64,000 nucleotides of DNA from Bacillus pseudomycoides (GCF_002551005.1 NZ_NVOY01000002.1:1-64000), one strand, 5' to 3'; positions 20,295-31,301 are shown, numbered from the stretch's first letter. Program-made: numbers and translations. Notes: generated by a model not told the origin, from the sequence alone.

Positions 20295-21176
20295 ATGAAA
20301 GGACTTCACGACTTATATACAGACTTTACAAATTGGTTATTAAATGCAGGATTATGGGAGAATATCGGTCTTGGTTTAGTGAAAATCATACTTATTTTGT
20401 TTATTTCGAGTGTAGTTATTCGAATCGGCAGAGTGATTATCCGTAATGCATTCAAAATGAAGGCCAAATCACCAATTCAAATTTCTGAAAGACGAACGAT
20501 GACAGTAGCAAAATTGTTAGAAAATATTTTAACATATGTTATCTTTTTCATTGTAATAATTGCGATTTTAGGGGTATTTGGAATTGATACAAAAGGATTA
20601 TTAGCTGGTGCAGGGGTTGTTGGTTTGGCGGTTGGTTTTGGTGCACAAAACTTAGTCAAAGACGTTATCACTGGGTTCTTTATTTTATTAGAGGATCAAT
20701 TTTCAGTAGGAGACTATGTACGCTTAGGTCAATTTGAAGGAGTTATCGAAGAAATTGGCTTACGCACAACAAAAATGAAGAAATGGACAGGAGAAATTCA
20801 CATTATTCCAAATGGGAGTATTAAGGAAGTAACAAATTTCTCTGTTAGTAATAGCGTTGCCTTTGTAGATGTATCGATTTCGTATGAAAGCGATATTGAA
20901 CATGCAGAACAAGTTCTTGAAAAGTTATTAGATGAATTACCAACAAGGTATGAGCAAATGATTGGTCGCCCGCAATTATTAGGTGTCCAGAGTTTAGCGG
21001 CATCAGAGGTTGTGTTGAGGGTTACAGCTGAAGTAGAACCGATGCAACATTTTGCAGTGGCGAGAGCGCTGCGTAAAGAAATTAAAAATCGTCTAGATTT
21101 ACACGGGATTGAAATTCCATATCCGCGTATGGTTCTATACAACCGTGAAGAGCTGATGAATGAAAAAGTAAATTAG
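20295..21176 (+). CDS. Small-conductance mechanosensitive channel (MscS family)
   Basis: A 293-aa membrane channel that would release solutes on hypo-osmotic shock. Three N-terminal membrane segments are visible (about 20-42, 73-95 and 98-125). The third is the pore-lining, Gly/Ala-rich AGAGVVGLAVGFGAQNLVKDVITG, followed by the beta domain (LEDQFSVGDYVRLGQFEGVIEEIGLRTTKM) and an alpha-beta C-terminal domain. ATG 20295 follows AAGGTAGG. It is probably cotranscribed with the small gene 20 bp downstream. Confidence 0.93.
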   Translation: MKGLHDLYTDFTNWLLNAGLWENIGLGLVKIILILFISSVVIRIGRVIIRNAFKMKAKSPIQISERRTMTVAKLLENILTYVIFFIVIIAILGVFGIDTKGLLAGAGVVGLAVGFGAQNLVKDVITGFFILLEDQFSVGDYVRLGQFEGVIEEIGLRTTKMKKWTGEIHIIPNGSIKEVTNFSVSNSVAFVDVSISYESDIEHAEQVLEKLLDELPTRYEQMIGRPQLLGVQSLAASEVVLRVTAEVEPMQHFAVARALRKEIKNRLDLHGIEIPYPRMVLYNREELMNEKVN

Positions 21177-21196
21177 CAGTGAGAGGAGTTTAAAGA

Positions 21197-21394
21197 ATGG
21201 AGCAAAAACAATATAACTTGCATGACGTAGTGGAAATGAAGAAAGCTCACCCATGTGGCGAAAATCGTTGGAAGATTATCCGTATGGGAATGGACATCCG
21301 TATTAAGTGCGAGGGGTGTAACCATTCAGTATTAATTCCTCGAAAAGAATTTGATCGTAAGGTGAAAAAAGTACTTGTAAAGCATGAAGAATAG
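21197..21394 (+). CDS. yyzM: DUF951 family protein (YyzM)
   Basis: A 65-aa basic protein of the DUF951 family found between mscS and ychF in Bacilli. It has Cys residues in KKAHPCGENRW and IKCEGCNHSVLIPRKEF, suggesting a small zinc-ribbon-like fold with nucleic-acid affinity, but no function is established. ATG 21197 follows GAGAGGAG. A terminator directly follows. Confidence 0.88.
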   Translation: MEQKQYNLHDVVEMKKAHPCGENRWKIIRMGMDIRIKCEGCNHSVLIPRKEFDRKVKKVLVKHEE

Positions 21395-21404
21395 ATGAAA
21401 TAGG

Positions 21405-21437
21405 AAACAGCGGCATTGTTGCTGCTGTTTTTTTATT
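21405..21437 (+). terminator. Terminator after mscS-yyzM
   Basis: AAACAGCGGCA (21405-21415) pairs with TGCTGCTGTTT (21420-21430), with a TTGT loop and a following T run. Confidence 0.9.
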
Positions 21438-21500
21438 TAGCAATTAATGGGCAGTAAGATTCCTGCTTCAAAGTTGTAAGAAATCCGCAGAAGATAGAAG
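21432..21500 (+). repeat. Partial bcr1-like element (left half)
   Basis: Starts at TTTAT (21432-21436). It then matches the left half of the family (GGGCAGTAAGATTCCTGCTTCAAA, aligned with the copy at 25232) until about 21500; the right half is missing. Confidence 0.6.
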
Positions 21501-21615
21501 GAGAGAAATGTTCTGTAAAAGATTATTTGTTTCATTTGATAAATTTGGATGAAGCTTGTCATTTTATTCGTTACTATCTATAATGATGGAAGATTGAGTC
21601 ATAGGAGTGGATTAT

Positions 21616-22716
21616 ATGGGATTAACGGCTGGTATCGTTGGATTACCGAACGTAGGTAAGTCAACACTATTTAATGCAATTACACAAGCAGGAGCAGAAT
21701 CTGCGAACTACCCATTCTGTACAATAGATCCAAACGTTGGGATCGTAGAAGTTCCAGATCATCGTTTAAATAAATTAACTGAGCTTGTAGAACCGAAGAA
21801 AACTGTGCCAACTGTCTTTGAATTTACAGATATCGCAGGTATTGTAAAAGGTGCGAGTAAAGGAGAAGGGTTAGGAAATAAATTCTTATCTCATATTCGT
21901 CAAGTAGATGCAATTTGCCAAGTAGTTCGTTGTTTTGAAGATGAGAATATTACGCACGTAGCAGGAAAAGTAGATCCAATTGCAGATATTGAAACAATTA
22001 ATTTAGAGCTTATTTTAGCGGATTTAGAATCTGTTGATAAGCGTCTTGAACGCGTTACAAAATTAGCGAAACAAAAAGATAAAGATGCTGTATTTGAACA
22101 TGAAATTTTAGTTCGCTTAAAAGAAGCGTTTGAAGAAGGACAACCAGCTCGTACAGTTGAATTTACTGAAGAACAAATGAAAGTAGTAAAAGGTCTTCAC
22201 TTATTAACAATAAAAGAAATGCTATATGTAGCAAACGTTTCTGAAGATGACGTAATGGATCCATCTGGAAACGAATATGTACAAATTGTAAAAGAATTTG
22301 CTGCAAAAGAAAACTCGCAAGTAATTGTTGTTTGCGCAAAAATCGAATCAGAAATTGCTGAGTTAGATGAAGAAGAAAAGAGAGTCTTCCTGGAAGAACT
22401 AGGCATTGAAGAATCTGGTCTCGATCAATTAATTCGAGCAGCTTATGATTTATTAGGGTTAGCTACTTATTTCACAGCGGGTGTACAAGAAGTACGTGCT
22501 TGGACATTTAAAACGGGAATGAAAGCACCACAGTGTGCTGGAATCATTCATACGGATTTTGAACGTGGATTTATTCGTGCAGAAACAGTATCTTATGATG
22601 ATTTAGTAGCAAATGGCTCTATGACAGCTGCTAAAGAAGCTGGAAAAGTACGTTTAGAAGGAAAAGAGTACATTATGAAAGACGGAGATGTTGTGCACTT
22701 CCGCTTTAATGTATAA
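21616..22716 (+). CDS. ychF: Redox-regulated ATPase YchF (OLA1/Obg family)
   Basis: P-loop ATPase of 366 aa associated with ribosomes and stress responses. It belongs to the Obg family but lacks the usual NKXD specificity, reading VCAKIE instead. The P-loop is GLPNVGKST and the switch-II motif is DIAGIVKGASKGEGLGNKFL. The C-terminal TGS domain (AWTFKTGMKAPQCAGIIHTDFERGFI) closes the protein. ATG 21616 is eight bases after AGGAG; the GTG at 21607 overlaps that site and is rejected. Confidence 0.97.
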   Translation: MGLTAGIVGLPNVGKSTLFNAITQAGAESANYPFCTIDPNVGIVEVPDHRLNKLTELVEPKKTVPTVFEFTDIAGIVKGASKGEGLGNKFLSHIRQVDAICQVVRCFEDENITHVAGKVDPIADIETINLELILADLESVDKRLERVTKLAKQKDKDAVFEHEILVRLKEAFEEGQPARTVEFTEEQMKVVKGLHLLTIKEMLYVANVSEDDVMDPSGNEYVQIVKEFAAKENSQVIVVCAKIESEIAELDEEEKRVFLEELGIEESGLDQLIRAAYDLLGLATYFTAGVQEVRAWTFKTGMKAPQCAGIIHTDFERGFIRAETVSYDDLVANGSMTAAKEAGKVRLEGKEYIMKDGDVVHFRFNV

Positions 22717-22749
22717 TTTTTTATTTCCTAGGAAAAAAATAAAGTATTT

Positions 22750-22786
22750 AACTTGGCAAATTCATTGGATTTGCCAAGTTTTTTTA
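22750..22786 (+). terminator. ychF terminator
   Basis: AACTTGGCAAAT (22750-22761) and ATTTGCCAAGTT (22769-22780), followed by a T run. Confidence 0.92.
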
Positions 22787-22798
22787 TGCTTTCGTGAG

Positions 22799-22827
22799 TT
22801 GCTTACTCTAACTTACTATGATATAAT
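22799..22827 (+). promoter_or_regulatory. rpsF operon promoter
   Basis: -35 TTGCTT (22799-22804), a 17-nt spacer and -10 TATAAT (22822-22827), about 80 bp before rpsF. Confidence 0.8.
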
Positions 22828-22857
22828 CTAAACTCGTGAGTAATTACTATAAATTAA

Positions 22858-22908
22858 TTGCTCCTTGCCCCGTGTGGGCCGTTTAGACCAAAAGGAGGTG
22901 AAAGTGTA
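22858..22908 (+). promoter_or_regulatory. rpsF leader, possible S6:S18 binding motif
   Basis: The untranslated leader contains GTGGGCCGTTTAGACC ahead of AAAGGAGGTG. In many bacteria the rpsF leader folds into an S6:S18-binding hairpin with a CCG bulge, and the CCG and location fit. I could not verify the fold, so this is tentative. Confidence 0.4.
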
Positions 22909-23196
22909 ATGAAAAAGTACGAAATCATGTACATCATTCGTCCAAACATGGAAGAAGAAGCTCAAAAAGCTTTAGTTGAACGTTTTGCAGGCGTTTTAAC
23001 TGACAATGGTGCAGAAATCATTAACACAAAAGATTGGGGTAAGCGTCGTTTAGCTTACGAAATCAACGACTTACGTGACGGTTTCTACATGATCTTAAAC
23101 GTAAATTCTAACTCAGAAGCAGTTAAAGAATTTGATCGTTTAGCTAAGATCAGCGAAGATATCATTCGTCACATCGTTGTTAAAGACGAAGAATAA
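22909..23196 (+). CDS. rpsF: 30S ribosomal protein S6
   Basis: A 95-aa primary-binding partner of S18 on the small-subunit platform. [18 protein letters not shown] and the [19 protein letters not shown] block are diagnostic. ATG 22909 follows a near-perfect AAAGGAGGTG; an upstream in-frame start at 22858 would lie inside the leader and is rejected. It is the first gene of the rpsF-ssb-rpsR operon. Confidence 0.97.
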   Translation: MKKYEIMYIIRPNMEEEAQKALVERFAGVLTDNGAEIINTKDWGKRRLAYEINDLRDGFYMILNVNSNSEAVKEFDRLAKISEDIIRHIVVKDEE

Positions 23197-23229
23197 TCAT
23201 TAAGATATATAGGGAGAGTGGTTCGATTG

Positions 23230-23736
23230 ATGAATCGTGTTATACTCGTTGGTCGTTTAACTAAGGACCCTGACTTACGTTACACGCCCAATGGTGTTGC
23301 AGTAGCTACTTTCACGTTAGCTGTGAATCGCGCATTTACGAATCAGCAAGGTGAGCGTGAAGCTGACTTTATTAACTGTGTAATATGGCGTAAACAAGCA
23401 GAGAACGTAGCAAACTTTTTGAAAAAAGGTAGCTTAGCAGGCGTAGATGGACGTCTTCAAACTCGTAATTACGATGGACAAGATGGTAAGCGTGTATATG
23501 TAACAGAAGTTCTAGCGGAGAACGTACAATTTTTAGAACCGCGTAATAGCGGTGGTGAGCAACGCGGTTCATTCAATCAGCAACCATCGGGAGCAGGATT
23601 CGGAAACCAAGGCTCTCAAAATCCGTTTGGTCAATCTGGTAACAATGGCAATAATGCTGGGTTTACTAAAAATGACGATCCATTTGCAAATGTAGGTCAA
23701 CCGATTGATATTTCAGACGATGACTTACCTTTCTAA
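23230..23736 (+). CDS. ssb: Single-stranded DNA-binding protein
   Basis: OB-fold protein of 168 aa ([22 protein letters not shown], then [16 protein letters not shown]) that coats single-stranded DNA. A Gly/Asn/Gln-rich disordered linker (about 115-155) follows, and the acidic tip DISDDDLPF recruits partner proteins such as PriA and RecO. ATG 23230 is preferred over the in-frame GTG 12 bases upstream. It is embedded between rpsF and rpsR, as in all Bacilli. Confidence 0.97.
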   Translation: MNRVILVGRLTKDPDLRYTPNGVAVATFTLAVNRAFTNQQGEREADFINCVIWRKQAENVANFLKKGSLAGVDGRLQTRNYDGQDGKRVYVTEVLAENVQFLEPRNSGGEQRGSFNQQPSGAGFGNQGSQNPFGQSGNNGNNAGFTKNDDPFANVGQPIDISDDDLPF

Positions 23737-23744
23737 TGGTATAG

Positions 23745-24017
<273 letters not shown>

Positions 24018-24027
24018 TAACGTATGA

Positions 24028-24064
24028 AATGCACAGTAGAGTATCACTCTACTGTGCATTTTGC
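24028..24064 (+). terminator. rpsR terminator
   Basis: A perfect stem AATGCACAGTAGAGT (24028-24042) with ACTCTACTGTGCATT (24046-24060) and a 3-nt loop, then TT. Confidence 0.93.
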
Positions 24065-24088
24065 TATTCTCTTCTTTTTGTTAACCAT

Positions 24089-24107
24089 GATAGAAGTTTC
24101 ATTTTAT
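24089..24107 (+). repeat. bcr1 right-end fragment
   Basis: GATAGAAGTTTCATTTTAT is nearly identical to the right end of the bcr1-like copies, but nothing of the rest is present. It lies 18 bp before the yybS start. Confidence 0.55.
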
Positions 24108-24125
24108 AGAAAGAGGGTGTGAAGG

Positions 24126-25064
24126 ATGAAACCCACACGACTCATTACAGAAGGAGCGGTATTACTTGCTTTATATGCTGTCTTGCTTTTGGCTTCTCTG
24201 TATATGCCGGTTTTAGGTGCTATAGTTATATTTGCACTGCCGTTGCCATTTCTTATTTTTTCAATCAGATACCAGTTAAGTAGTGCTTGTATGTTATTAG
24301 GAGCGGCAATTCTTGTAACACTTATTGTGAGTTCGCCTCTTAGTATTGCGAATACACTTATGTTCGGAATAACAGGAATTATATTAGGACACATGTATAA
24401 AAAGAAAAAAAGTATTATTGAAATTTTATTGGTAGGGACACTTGTATATCTTGTGAGTTTTGTAGTGCTGTATATTGTTAGCGTGCAGTTTTTTAATATA
24501 GATATTGTGAAACAGATGCAAGATATGTTCAAACAATCAATGGAACAAAGCGAGAAATTTATGAAGATGGCGGGTGCATCTGTAAATGAAGGGCAGCTAG
24601 CTGAATTGAAAAAAGCGGTTAATACAATTGGGATGCTTTTACCAACCGTACTTGCTATGGCTTCGCTATTCTCTTCTTGGATTACTATTTTAATTGCTAA
24701 TCGTGTTTTAAAACGATTAAAGTACACGGCGGTATCTTGGCCGAAATTTCGTGATATACAAATTCCTAAGAGCATTGTTTGGTTGTATGTCGTGATTATT
24801 TTGCTTGCTTCTTTTGCAAAAATAGAAGCAGGGTCATATGTTGAAATGGTGTTCTTAAATTTATCAACAATTTTTACTTTTTTACTGTTGTTTCAAGGGT
24901 TTTCATTCCTTGCTTTTTTTACAAATGCAAAAGGATATATTAAAGTTGTTCCAATCTTAACCTTTGTTGTAGGGTTGTTTGTGCCAGTTTTGTTTCCTCT
25001 TATGACAATCTTAGGTATAATTGATTTAGGTTTTTCGTTACGATCGAAAGTACAGGTGAAATAA
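24126..25064 (+). CDS. yybS: DUF2232 membrane protein YybS
   Basis: A 312-aa integral membrane protein of the YybS/DUF2232 family, with about eight hydrophobic segments and no soluble domain. The first half looks like an ECF-type substrate-binding (S) component fold (short loops, GITGIILGHMYKKKK). A charged loop (KQMQDMFKQSMEQSEKFMK) lies in the middle. The substrate is unknown. It sits ahead of gdpP-rplI-dnaC, as in B. subtilis, but is separated here by a bcr1-like copy. Confidence 0.88.
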   Translation: MKPTRLITEGAVLLALYAVLLLASLYMPVLGAIVIFALPLPFLIFSIRYQLSSACMLLGAAILVTLIVSSPLSIANTLMFGITGIILGHMYKKKKSIIEILLVGTLVYLVSFVVLYIVSVQFFNIDIVKQMQDMFKQSMEQSEKFMKMAGASVNEGQLAELKKAVNTIGMLLPTVLAMASLFSSWITILIANRVLKRLKYTAVSWPKFRDIQIPKSIVWLYVVIILLASFAKIEAGSYVEMVFLNLSTIFTFLLLFQGFSFLAFFTNAKGYIKVVPILTFVVGLFVPVLFPLMTILGIIDLGFSLRSKVQVK

Positions 25065-25231
25065 GTATTTGAAACAAAGTACTTTTTATGAGCCTTTTGT
25101 AACGAACCATAGAAATCAAAGCTTTTATCCTACGCTTAATAGAACGATTAGACTTTGTAAGCGAGGAATAAGTGTAGTTGACTCAATTAAATATCGGTCG
25201 AGGATAAGGATTTAATTAATGGATGGTTTAT

Positions 25232-25387
25232 TTTATCCCGCTCTGAATAGGCAGTAGGACTCCCGCTTCAAAAATTTGAGAAGTCAAAGAAGAGATTGGT
25301 TGAGGATAACTGCTAGCATGTGCCCGATTAGTTCAACTAACTATCAGTGGAGATGCAAAAAACTCTCTGATGGAAGTTTCACTTTAT
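25232..25387 (+). repeat. bcr1-like element, 156 bp (reference copy)
   Basis: Complete forward copy with TTTAT at both ends (25232-25236 and 25383-25387). It begins TTTATCCCGCTCTGAATAGG, contains CCGATTAGTTCAACTAACTA, and ends GATGGAAGTTTCACTTTAT. The right TTTAT is followed at once by AGGAG, the gdpP ribosome binding site. Confidence 0.9.
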
Positions 25388-25400
25388 AGGAGTTGTATAT

Positions 25401-27374
25401 ATGCCTGAATTTTATAAGAAACAGCGGTTTCTATATCCTGTTTATGTATTGGCGTTTTTAGCACTTTTGCTCATTACTATTCTCGTTTATTTTCATTGGA
25501 TGACGGGGATGATTTCCTTTGTTGTTTTTTGTATTGTCTTATTTTTCGTTATTAAATTTGAACTTGCATTTCAAAGAAGCGTTGAAAAGTATACGAATGA
25601 TACGATTACAAGGGTAAAAAAGGTAAGTAATGAGGCTTTCAATCAAATGCCGATTGGAATTTTACTATATAATAAGGATTATGGGATCGACTGGGCAAAT
25701 CCATATCTATCTTCTTGTTTAGGACAACATTCTTTAGCTGGATGGCACTTGTATGATTTATCAGAAACCCTACTTTTATTTACAAAAGGGGAAACAGCTA
25801 ATGATATTGTATCTTTAAACAATCGAAAATTTCGTGTGTTTGCGAGGAAAGAAGAGAAATTAATCTATTTCTTTGATGTGACAGAACAAACAGAAATTGA
25901 GAAAATGTATGAAGATCAAAGAACAGTACTCGCTGTTATCTATTTAGATAATTACGATGAAGTAACACAAGGATTAGATGATCAATTGCGTACAAATATT
26001 ACAAGCCATGTTACATCTTTACTAAATGAATGGGCTGTAAAGCATGGAGCTTATTTGAAGCGTGCTTCATCAGAACGATTTTTTGTTGTGTTAAATGAAA
26101 GTGTTTTAACGCAAATGGAGAAAGGGAAATTTGATATTTTAGATCAAGTTCGTGAAGAAACGTCTAAACGAAATATTCCCCTTACTCTTAGTATTGGTGT
26201 TGGTTCTGGTGATTTATCACTAGTAGAACTTGGAGCTATGGCGCAATCTGGTCTCGATTTAGCACTTGGTCGTGGTGGAGATCAAGTGGCTATTAAACAA
26301 GCGACAGGCAAAGTAAAGTTTTATGGCGGGAAAACGAATCCTGTAGAAAAACGTACTCGTGTACGTGCACGTGTGATTTCTCACGCTTTAAAAGATCTTG
26401 TGTTAGAAAGTAGCAATATCATTATTATGGGACACCGAGCACCGGATATGGATGCAATCGGAGCTGCAATTGGGATTTTAAAGGTAGCACAGCTGAATGA
26501 GCGCGAAGGATATATTGTATTAGATGAAAATGATTCTGATAAAGGGATTAAGCGTTTAATGGACGAAGTTAAGCAGCACGAGGAATTATGGTCGCGCTTT
26601 ATTACACCGCAGCAGGCCCTTGAATTTGCGAATGATGATTCACTTCTTGTTGTAGTAGATACACATAAACCATCTATGGTTATGGAAAGAAAGTTACTTG
26701 ATAAGATTGAAAATGTTGTTGTAATTGATCATCATCGCCGCGGTGAGGACTTTATTGAAGATCCGTTGCTTGTTTATATGGAGCCATACGCATCATCTAC
26801 AGCAGAACTTGTAACAGAGCTGTTGGAATATCAGCCTAAGCGTTTGAAAATGAATATGCTAGAGGCAACAGCTTTACTGGCAGGTATTATAGTGGATACG
26901 AAGAGTTTTACATTCCGCACCGGAGCACGTACGTTTGATGCGGCTTCCTATCTTCGTTCTCATGGCGCAGATACGATATTAGTACAAAAGTTATTAAAAG
27001 AAGATATGGCCCATTATTTACAAATTGCAAAAACAATTCGAAATGCGTACATTTATAAAAATGGGATTGCAATTGCAAAGGTAGATGGTGATGGGTTTTA
27101 TGATCAAGTATTAATTGCCCAATCAGCTGATACATTACTCACAATGACAGGAGTGATTGCCTCTTTCGTAATTGCACAGCGCAGTGAAAGTGTGATTGGA
27201 ATTAGCGGGCGCTCTTTAGGGGAAGTAAATGTACAACTTATTATGGAGAATTTAGGCGGAGGCGGTCATTTAACAAATGCTGCAACGCAAATACAAGACA
27301 TATCAATTGATGAAGCAGAAGCAAACTTACAAGCTGTTATAAATGAGTATTTAGAGGGAGGAATACAATCATGA
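25401..27374 (+). CDS. gdpP: c-di-AMP phosphodiesterase GdpP
   Basis: Membrane-anchored enzyme (657 aa) that degrades the essential messenger c-di-AMP, controlling potassium and osmolyte uptake and beta-lactam tolerance. It has two N-terminal membrane helices (about 11-54), a haem-binding-type PAS domain, a degenerate GGDEF domain, and the DHH domain ([31 protein letters not shown]). The DHHA1 domain carries [14 protein letters not shown] 25401 follows AGGAG, which abuts a bcr1-like repeat. Its stop overlaps the rplI start (ATGA). Confidence 0.97.
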   Translation: MPEFYKKQRFLYPVYVLAFLALLLITILVYFHWMTGMISFVVFCIVLFFVIKFELAFQRSVEKYTNDTITRVKKVSNEAFNQMPIGILLYNKDYGIDWANPYLSSCLGQHSLAGWHLYDLSETLLLFTKGETANDIVSLNNRKFRVFARKEEKLIYFFDVTEQTEIEKMYEDQRTVLAVIYLDNYDEVTQGLDDQLRTNITSHVTSLLNEWAVKHGAYLKRASSERFFVVLNESVLTQMEKGKFDILDQVREETSKRNIPLTLSIGVGSGDLSLVELGAMAQSGLDLALGRGGDQVAIKQATGKVKFYGGKTNPVEKRTRVRARVISHALKDLVLESSNIIIMGHRAPDMDAIGAAIGILKVAQLNEREGYIVLDENDSDKGIKRLMDEVKQHEELWSRFITPQQALEFANDDSLLVVVDTHKPSMVMERKLLDKIENVVVIDHHRRGEDFIEDPLLVYMEPYASSTAELVTELLEYQPKRLKMNMLEATALLAGIIVDTKSFTFRTGARTFDAASYLRSHGADTILVQKLLKEDMAHYLQIAKTIRNAYIYKNGIAIAKVDGDGFYDQVLIAQSADTLLTMTGVIASFVIAQRSESVIGISGRSLGEVNVQLIMENLGGGGHLTNAATQIQDISIDEAEANLQAVINEYLEGGIQS

Positions 27375-27817
27375 AAGTAATCTTTTTAAAAGACGTAAAA
27401 GGTAAAGGGAAAAAAGGGGAAGTAAAAAACGTACCAGACGGTTATGCGAATAACTTTTTATTAAAACAAGGACTTGCAATTGAAGCGACAAATGCAAATG
27501 TGAAAACATTAGATGCGAAAAAGCGTAAAGAAGAAAAAGATGCAGAATTAGAGCTTGAAAAATGCAAGGAATTAAAAGAAACTCTAGAAAAGTTAACGGT
27601 AGAATTAAAAGCAAAATCGGGTGAAGGTGGCCGTTTATTCGGTTCTATTACAAGTAAACAAATTGTAGATGGCTTACAAAAAACTCATAATATTAAACTT
27701 GATAAACGTAAATTTGAAATGGACGATGCAATTCGTGCATTAGGATATACGAACGTTACTGTGAAATTACATCCACAAGTAACAGCAACAGTAAAAGTAC
27801 ATGTTACTGAGCAATAA
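27371..27817 (+). CDS. rplI: 50S ribosomal protein L9
   Basis: A 148-aa L9: the N-terminal RNA-binding domain begins [21 protein letters not shown], followed by [14 protein letters not shown]. The long central helix (about 45-75, Lys/Glu-rich) and a C-terminal domain ([16 protein letters not shown]) follow. Translation is coupled to gdpP by the four-base overlap. Confidence 0.97.
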   Translation: MKVIFLKDVKGKGKKGEVKNVPDGYANNFLLKQGLAIEATNANVKTLDAKKRKEEKDAELELEKCKELKETLEKLTVELKAKSGEGGRLFGSITSKQIVDGLQKTHNIKLDKRKFEMDDAIRALGYTNVTVKLHPQVTATVKVHVTEQ

Positions 27818-27844
27818 ACAAACGATTGAAGAGGAGGTTTGCGC

Positions 27845-29206
27845 ATGAGTGACGTATTTGCTGATCGTACCCCTCCGCATAATATTGAGGCTGAACAAGC
27901 CGTATTAGGAGCTATTTTTCTCGATCAAGAAGCGTTAACATCAGCTTCGGAAATGCTAATGCCAGAAGACTTCTATCGAACGGCACATCAAAAAATTTAT
28001 CAAATGATGCTCGATCTTTCTGATAAAGGAGAGCCTATTGATTTAGTTACCGCAACAGCAGCGCTTGCTGATCAAAATTTATTAGAAGAAATTGGCGGTG
28101 TTTCTTATTTAGCTGAACTAGCGGAAGCTGTACCGACAGCTGCCAATGTAGGATATTATGCACGTATTATCGCAGAAAAATCGATTTTGCGTCGGCTTAT
28201 TCGGACAGCAACGCATATTGTGTCGGATGGTTATGAACGAGAAGATGATGTCGAGAGTCTATTAAATGAAGCTGAGAAAAAAATATTAGAAGTATCCCAG
28301 CGTACGAATACAAAAGGTTTTCAAAATATTAAAGATGTTCTTGTAGCAGCTTACGATAAAATTGAGTTACTGCATAATCAAAAAGGTGAAATTACAGGAA
28401 TCCCAACTGGTTTTACCGAGTTAGATCGTATGACAGCAGGTTTCCAGCGCAATGATTTAATTATTGTAGCGGCGCGTCCATCTGTAGGGAAAACAGCATT
28501 TTCTTTAAATATTGCTCAAAACGTTGCGACGAAAACGGACGAAAACGTTGCGATTTTTAGTTTAGAGATGGGGTCCGACCAGCTCGTTATGCGTATGCTT
28601 TGTGCAGAAGGAAATATTGATGCACAGCGTCTTCGTACAGGAACTTTAACTTCAGACGACTGGGCGAAATTAACGATGGCAATGGGAAGTCTCTCAAATG
28701 CAGGTATTTTTATTGATGATACGCCAGGTATTCGTGTTAGTGAAATTCGAGCGAAGTGCAGACGTTTAAAACAAGAACATGGTCTTGGAATGATTCTAAT
28801 TGATTATTTGCAGCTTATTCAAGGTAGCGGGAAATCTGGTGAAAACCGCCAGCAAGAAGTATCGGAGATTTCTCGTACACTAAAAGGGCTCGCACGTGAA
28901 CTAGAAGTTCCAGTTATTGCTTTATCTCAGCTTTCTCGTGGTGTAGAATCTCGTCAAGATAAGCGTCCGATGATGTCGGACATTCGTGAATCAGGAAGTA
29001 TTGAGCAGGATGCTGATATAGTAGCATTCTTATATCGTGAAGATTACTATGACCGAGAAACAGAAAATAAAAATACAATTGAAATTATTATTGCTAAGCA
29101 GCGTAATGGTCCAGTAGGTTCAGTTGAACTGGCGTTTGTGAAGGAATTTAACAAATTCGTAAACTTAGAACGGCGCTTTGATGATGGGCATGCACCGCCA
29201 GCATAG
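27845..29206 (+). CDS. dnaC: Replicative DNA helicase (DnaB family)
   Basis: Hexameric 5'-3' helicase of the replisome, called DnaC in Bacillus; 453 aa. It has an N-terminal DnaB_N domain (PPHNIEAEQAVLGAIF), a linker helix, and a RecA-like C-terminal domain. Walker A is ARPSVGKTAFS, Walker B is MILIDYLQL, and the arginine-finger region includes DIRESGSIEQDAD. ATG 27845 is seven bases after GAGGAGG. It ends the yybS-gdpP-rplI-dnaC gene group with its own terminator. Confidence 0.97.
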   Translation: MSDVFADRTPPHNIEAEQAVLGAIFLDQEALTSASEMLMPEDFYRTAHQKIYQMMLDLSDKGEPIDLVTATAALADQNLLEEIGGVSYLAELAEAVPTAANVGYYARIIAEKSILRRLIRTATHIVSDGYEREDDVESLLNEAEKKILEVSQRTNTKGFQNIKDVLVAAYDKIELLHNQKGEITGIPTGFTELDRMTAGFQRNDLIIVAARPSVGKTAFSLNIAQNVATKTDENVAIFSLEMGSDQLVMRMLCAEGNIDAQRLRTGTLTSDDWAKLTMAMGSLSNAGIFIDDTPGIRVSEIRAKCRRLKQEHGLGMILIDYLQLIQGSGKSGENRQQEVSEISRTLKGLARELEVPVIALSQLSRGVESRQDKRPMMSDIRESGSIEQDADIVAFLYREDYYDRETENKNTIEIIIAKQRNGPVGSVELAFVKEFNKFVNLERRFDDGHAPPA

Positions 29207-29220
29207 TGAGAGTATAAAAA

Positions 29221-29258
29221 AGAAGCACATTTCTTATAATAAAATGTGCTTCTTTTTT
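29221..29258 (+). terminator. dnaC terminator
   Basis: AGAAGCACATTT (29221-29232) pairs with AAATGTGCTTCT (29242-29253), followed by a T run. Confidence 0.92.
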
Positions 29259-29297
29259 TGGTTGTAAAAAATAATGCTTTACATAAGTAAGAAGGAA

Positions 29298-29373
29298 TTC
29301 TTACGAACGAAAAAGATAAAAGATAAAAAAATGTTCGTTTTTAAATTGACTTCTCTTTGCATTTTGGTACAAT
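29298..29373 (+). promoter_or_regulatory. purA promoter with PurR-box-like inverted repeat
   Basis: ACGAAC (29303-29308) and GTTCGT (29333-29338) form an inverted pair 24 bases apart, the arrangement of the two CGAAC PurBoxes bound by Bacillus PurR. Directly after it come -35 TTGACT (29346-29351), a 16-nt spacer and -10 TACAAT (29368-29373). Repression by PurR, relieved by PRPP, is the expected control. Confidence 0.7.
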
Positions 29374-29417
29374 TATATTGTTTGAAAAGTTCGTTTGAAA
29401 ATTTCGGAGGTGCTTGA

Positions 29418-30710
<1,293 letters not shown>

Positions 30711-30741
30711 TCTTGTTTTTTTCTTAAGAATACGGTATATT

Positions 30742-30774
30742 AAAAAAGAGCCCAAGTTAAATGGGTTCTTTTTT
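30742..30774 (+). terminator. purA terminator
   Basis: AAAGAGCCCA pairs with TGGGTTCTTT around AGTTAAA, followed by further T residues. Confidence 0.85.
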
Positions 30775-30805
30775 CATGTTTTTATAAAAAAATATAAAAA
30801 AAGTA

Positions 30806-30835
30806 TTGCAAAAAGAAAACATTTCATGATATTAT
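30806..30835 (+). promoter_or_regulatory. tRNA cluster promoter
   Basis: -35 TTGCAA (30806-30811), an 18-nt spacer and -10 TATTAT (30830-30835), 38 bp ahead of the first tRNA. Confidence 0.65.
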
Positions 30836-30873
30836 AAATCCTGTCGTCACGAAAACATGACATTGGTGAACAT

Positions 30874-30949
30874 GAGCCATTAGCTCAGTTGGTAGAGCAT
30901 CTGACTTTTAATCAGAGGGTCGAAGGTTCGAGTCCTTCATGGCTCACCA
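30874..30949 (+). tRNA. tRNA-Lys (TTT)
   Basis: A 76-nt cloverleaf: acceptor GAGCCAT/ATGGCTC, anticodon stem TCTGA/TCAGA with loop CTTTTAA (anticodon TTT), T-arm GTTCGAGTC, CCA encoded. First of four tRNAs between purA and walR in the order Lys-Glu-Asp-Phe, as in B. subtilis. Confidence 0.97.
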
Positions 30950-30961
30950 TTTTATTTTCGT

Positions 30962-31033
30962 GGCCCGTTGGTCAAGTGGTTAAGACACCGCCCTTTCACG
31001 GCGGTAACACGGGTTCGAATCCCGTACGGGTCA
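30962..31033 (+). tRNA. tRNA-Glu (TTC)
   Basis: A 72-nt cloverleaf: acceptor GGCCCGT/ACGGGTC, anticodon stem CCGCC/GGCGG with loop CTTTCAC (anticodon TTC), T-arm GGTTCGAATCC. The 3' CCA is not encoded (A then CTTTTT), so it must be added after transcription. Confidence 0.97.
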
Positions 31034-31057
31034 CTTTTTTTTTATATATTATGTTTT

Positions 31058-31133
31058 GGTCCCGTGGTGTAGTGGTTAACATGCCTGCCTGTCACGCAGG
31101 AGATCGCCGGTTCGACCCCGGTCGGGACCGCCA
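31058..31133 (+). tRNA. tRNA-Asp (GTC)
   Basis: A 76-nt cloverleaf: acceptor GGTCCCG/CGGGACC, anticodon stem CCTGC/GCAGG with loop CTGTCAC (anticodon GTC), CCA encoded. Confidence 0.97.
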
Positions 31134-31176
31134 CTTTTGTTTAATACCACAATTAGTGGTTTTATATATATGTTTT

Positions 31177-31249
<73 letters not shown>

Positions 31250-31254
31250 CTTCC

Positions 31255-31290
31255 AAGGATATTAAGTGGGCCCGCTTAATATCCTTTTTA
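31255..31290 (+). terminator. tRNA cluster terminator
   Basis: A 16-bp, almost perfect palindrome, AAGGATATTAAGTGGG with CCCGCTTAATATCCTT (31255-31286), followed by TTTAT. It begins five bases after tRNA-Phe. Confidence 0.93.
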
Positions 31291-31301
31291 TATTGTACAA
31301 T

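Noticed and set aside
25110-25231. Another bcr1-like copy before the one at 25232
   Set aside because: TTTTATCCTACGC is suggestive, but the following sequence does not align with the family and no right end was found.
27839-27844. TTG start two codons upstream of dnaC ATG
   Set aside because: It overlaps the ribosome binding site region; ATG 27845 has ideal spacing to GAGGAGG.
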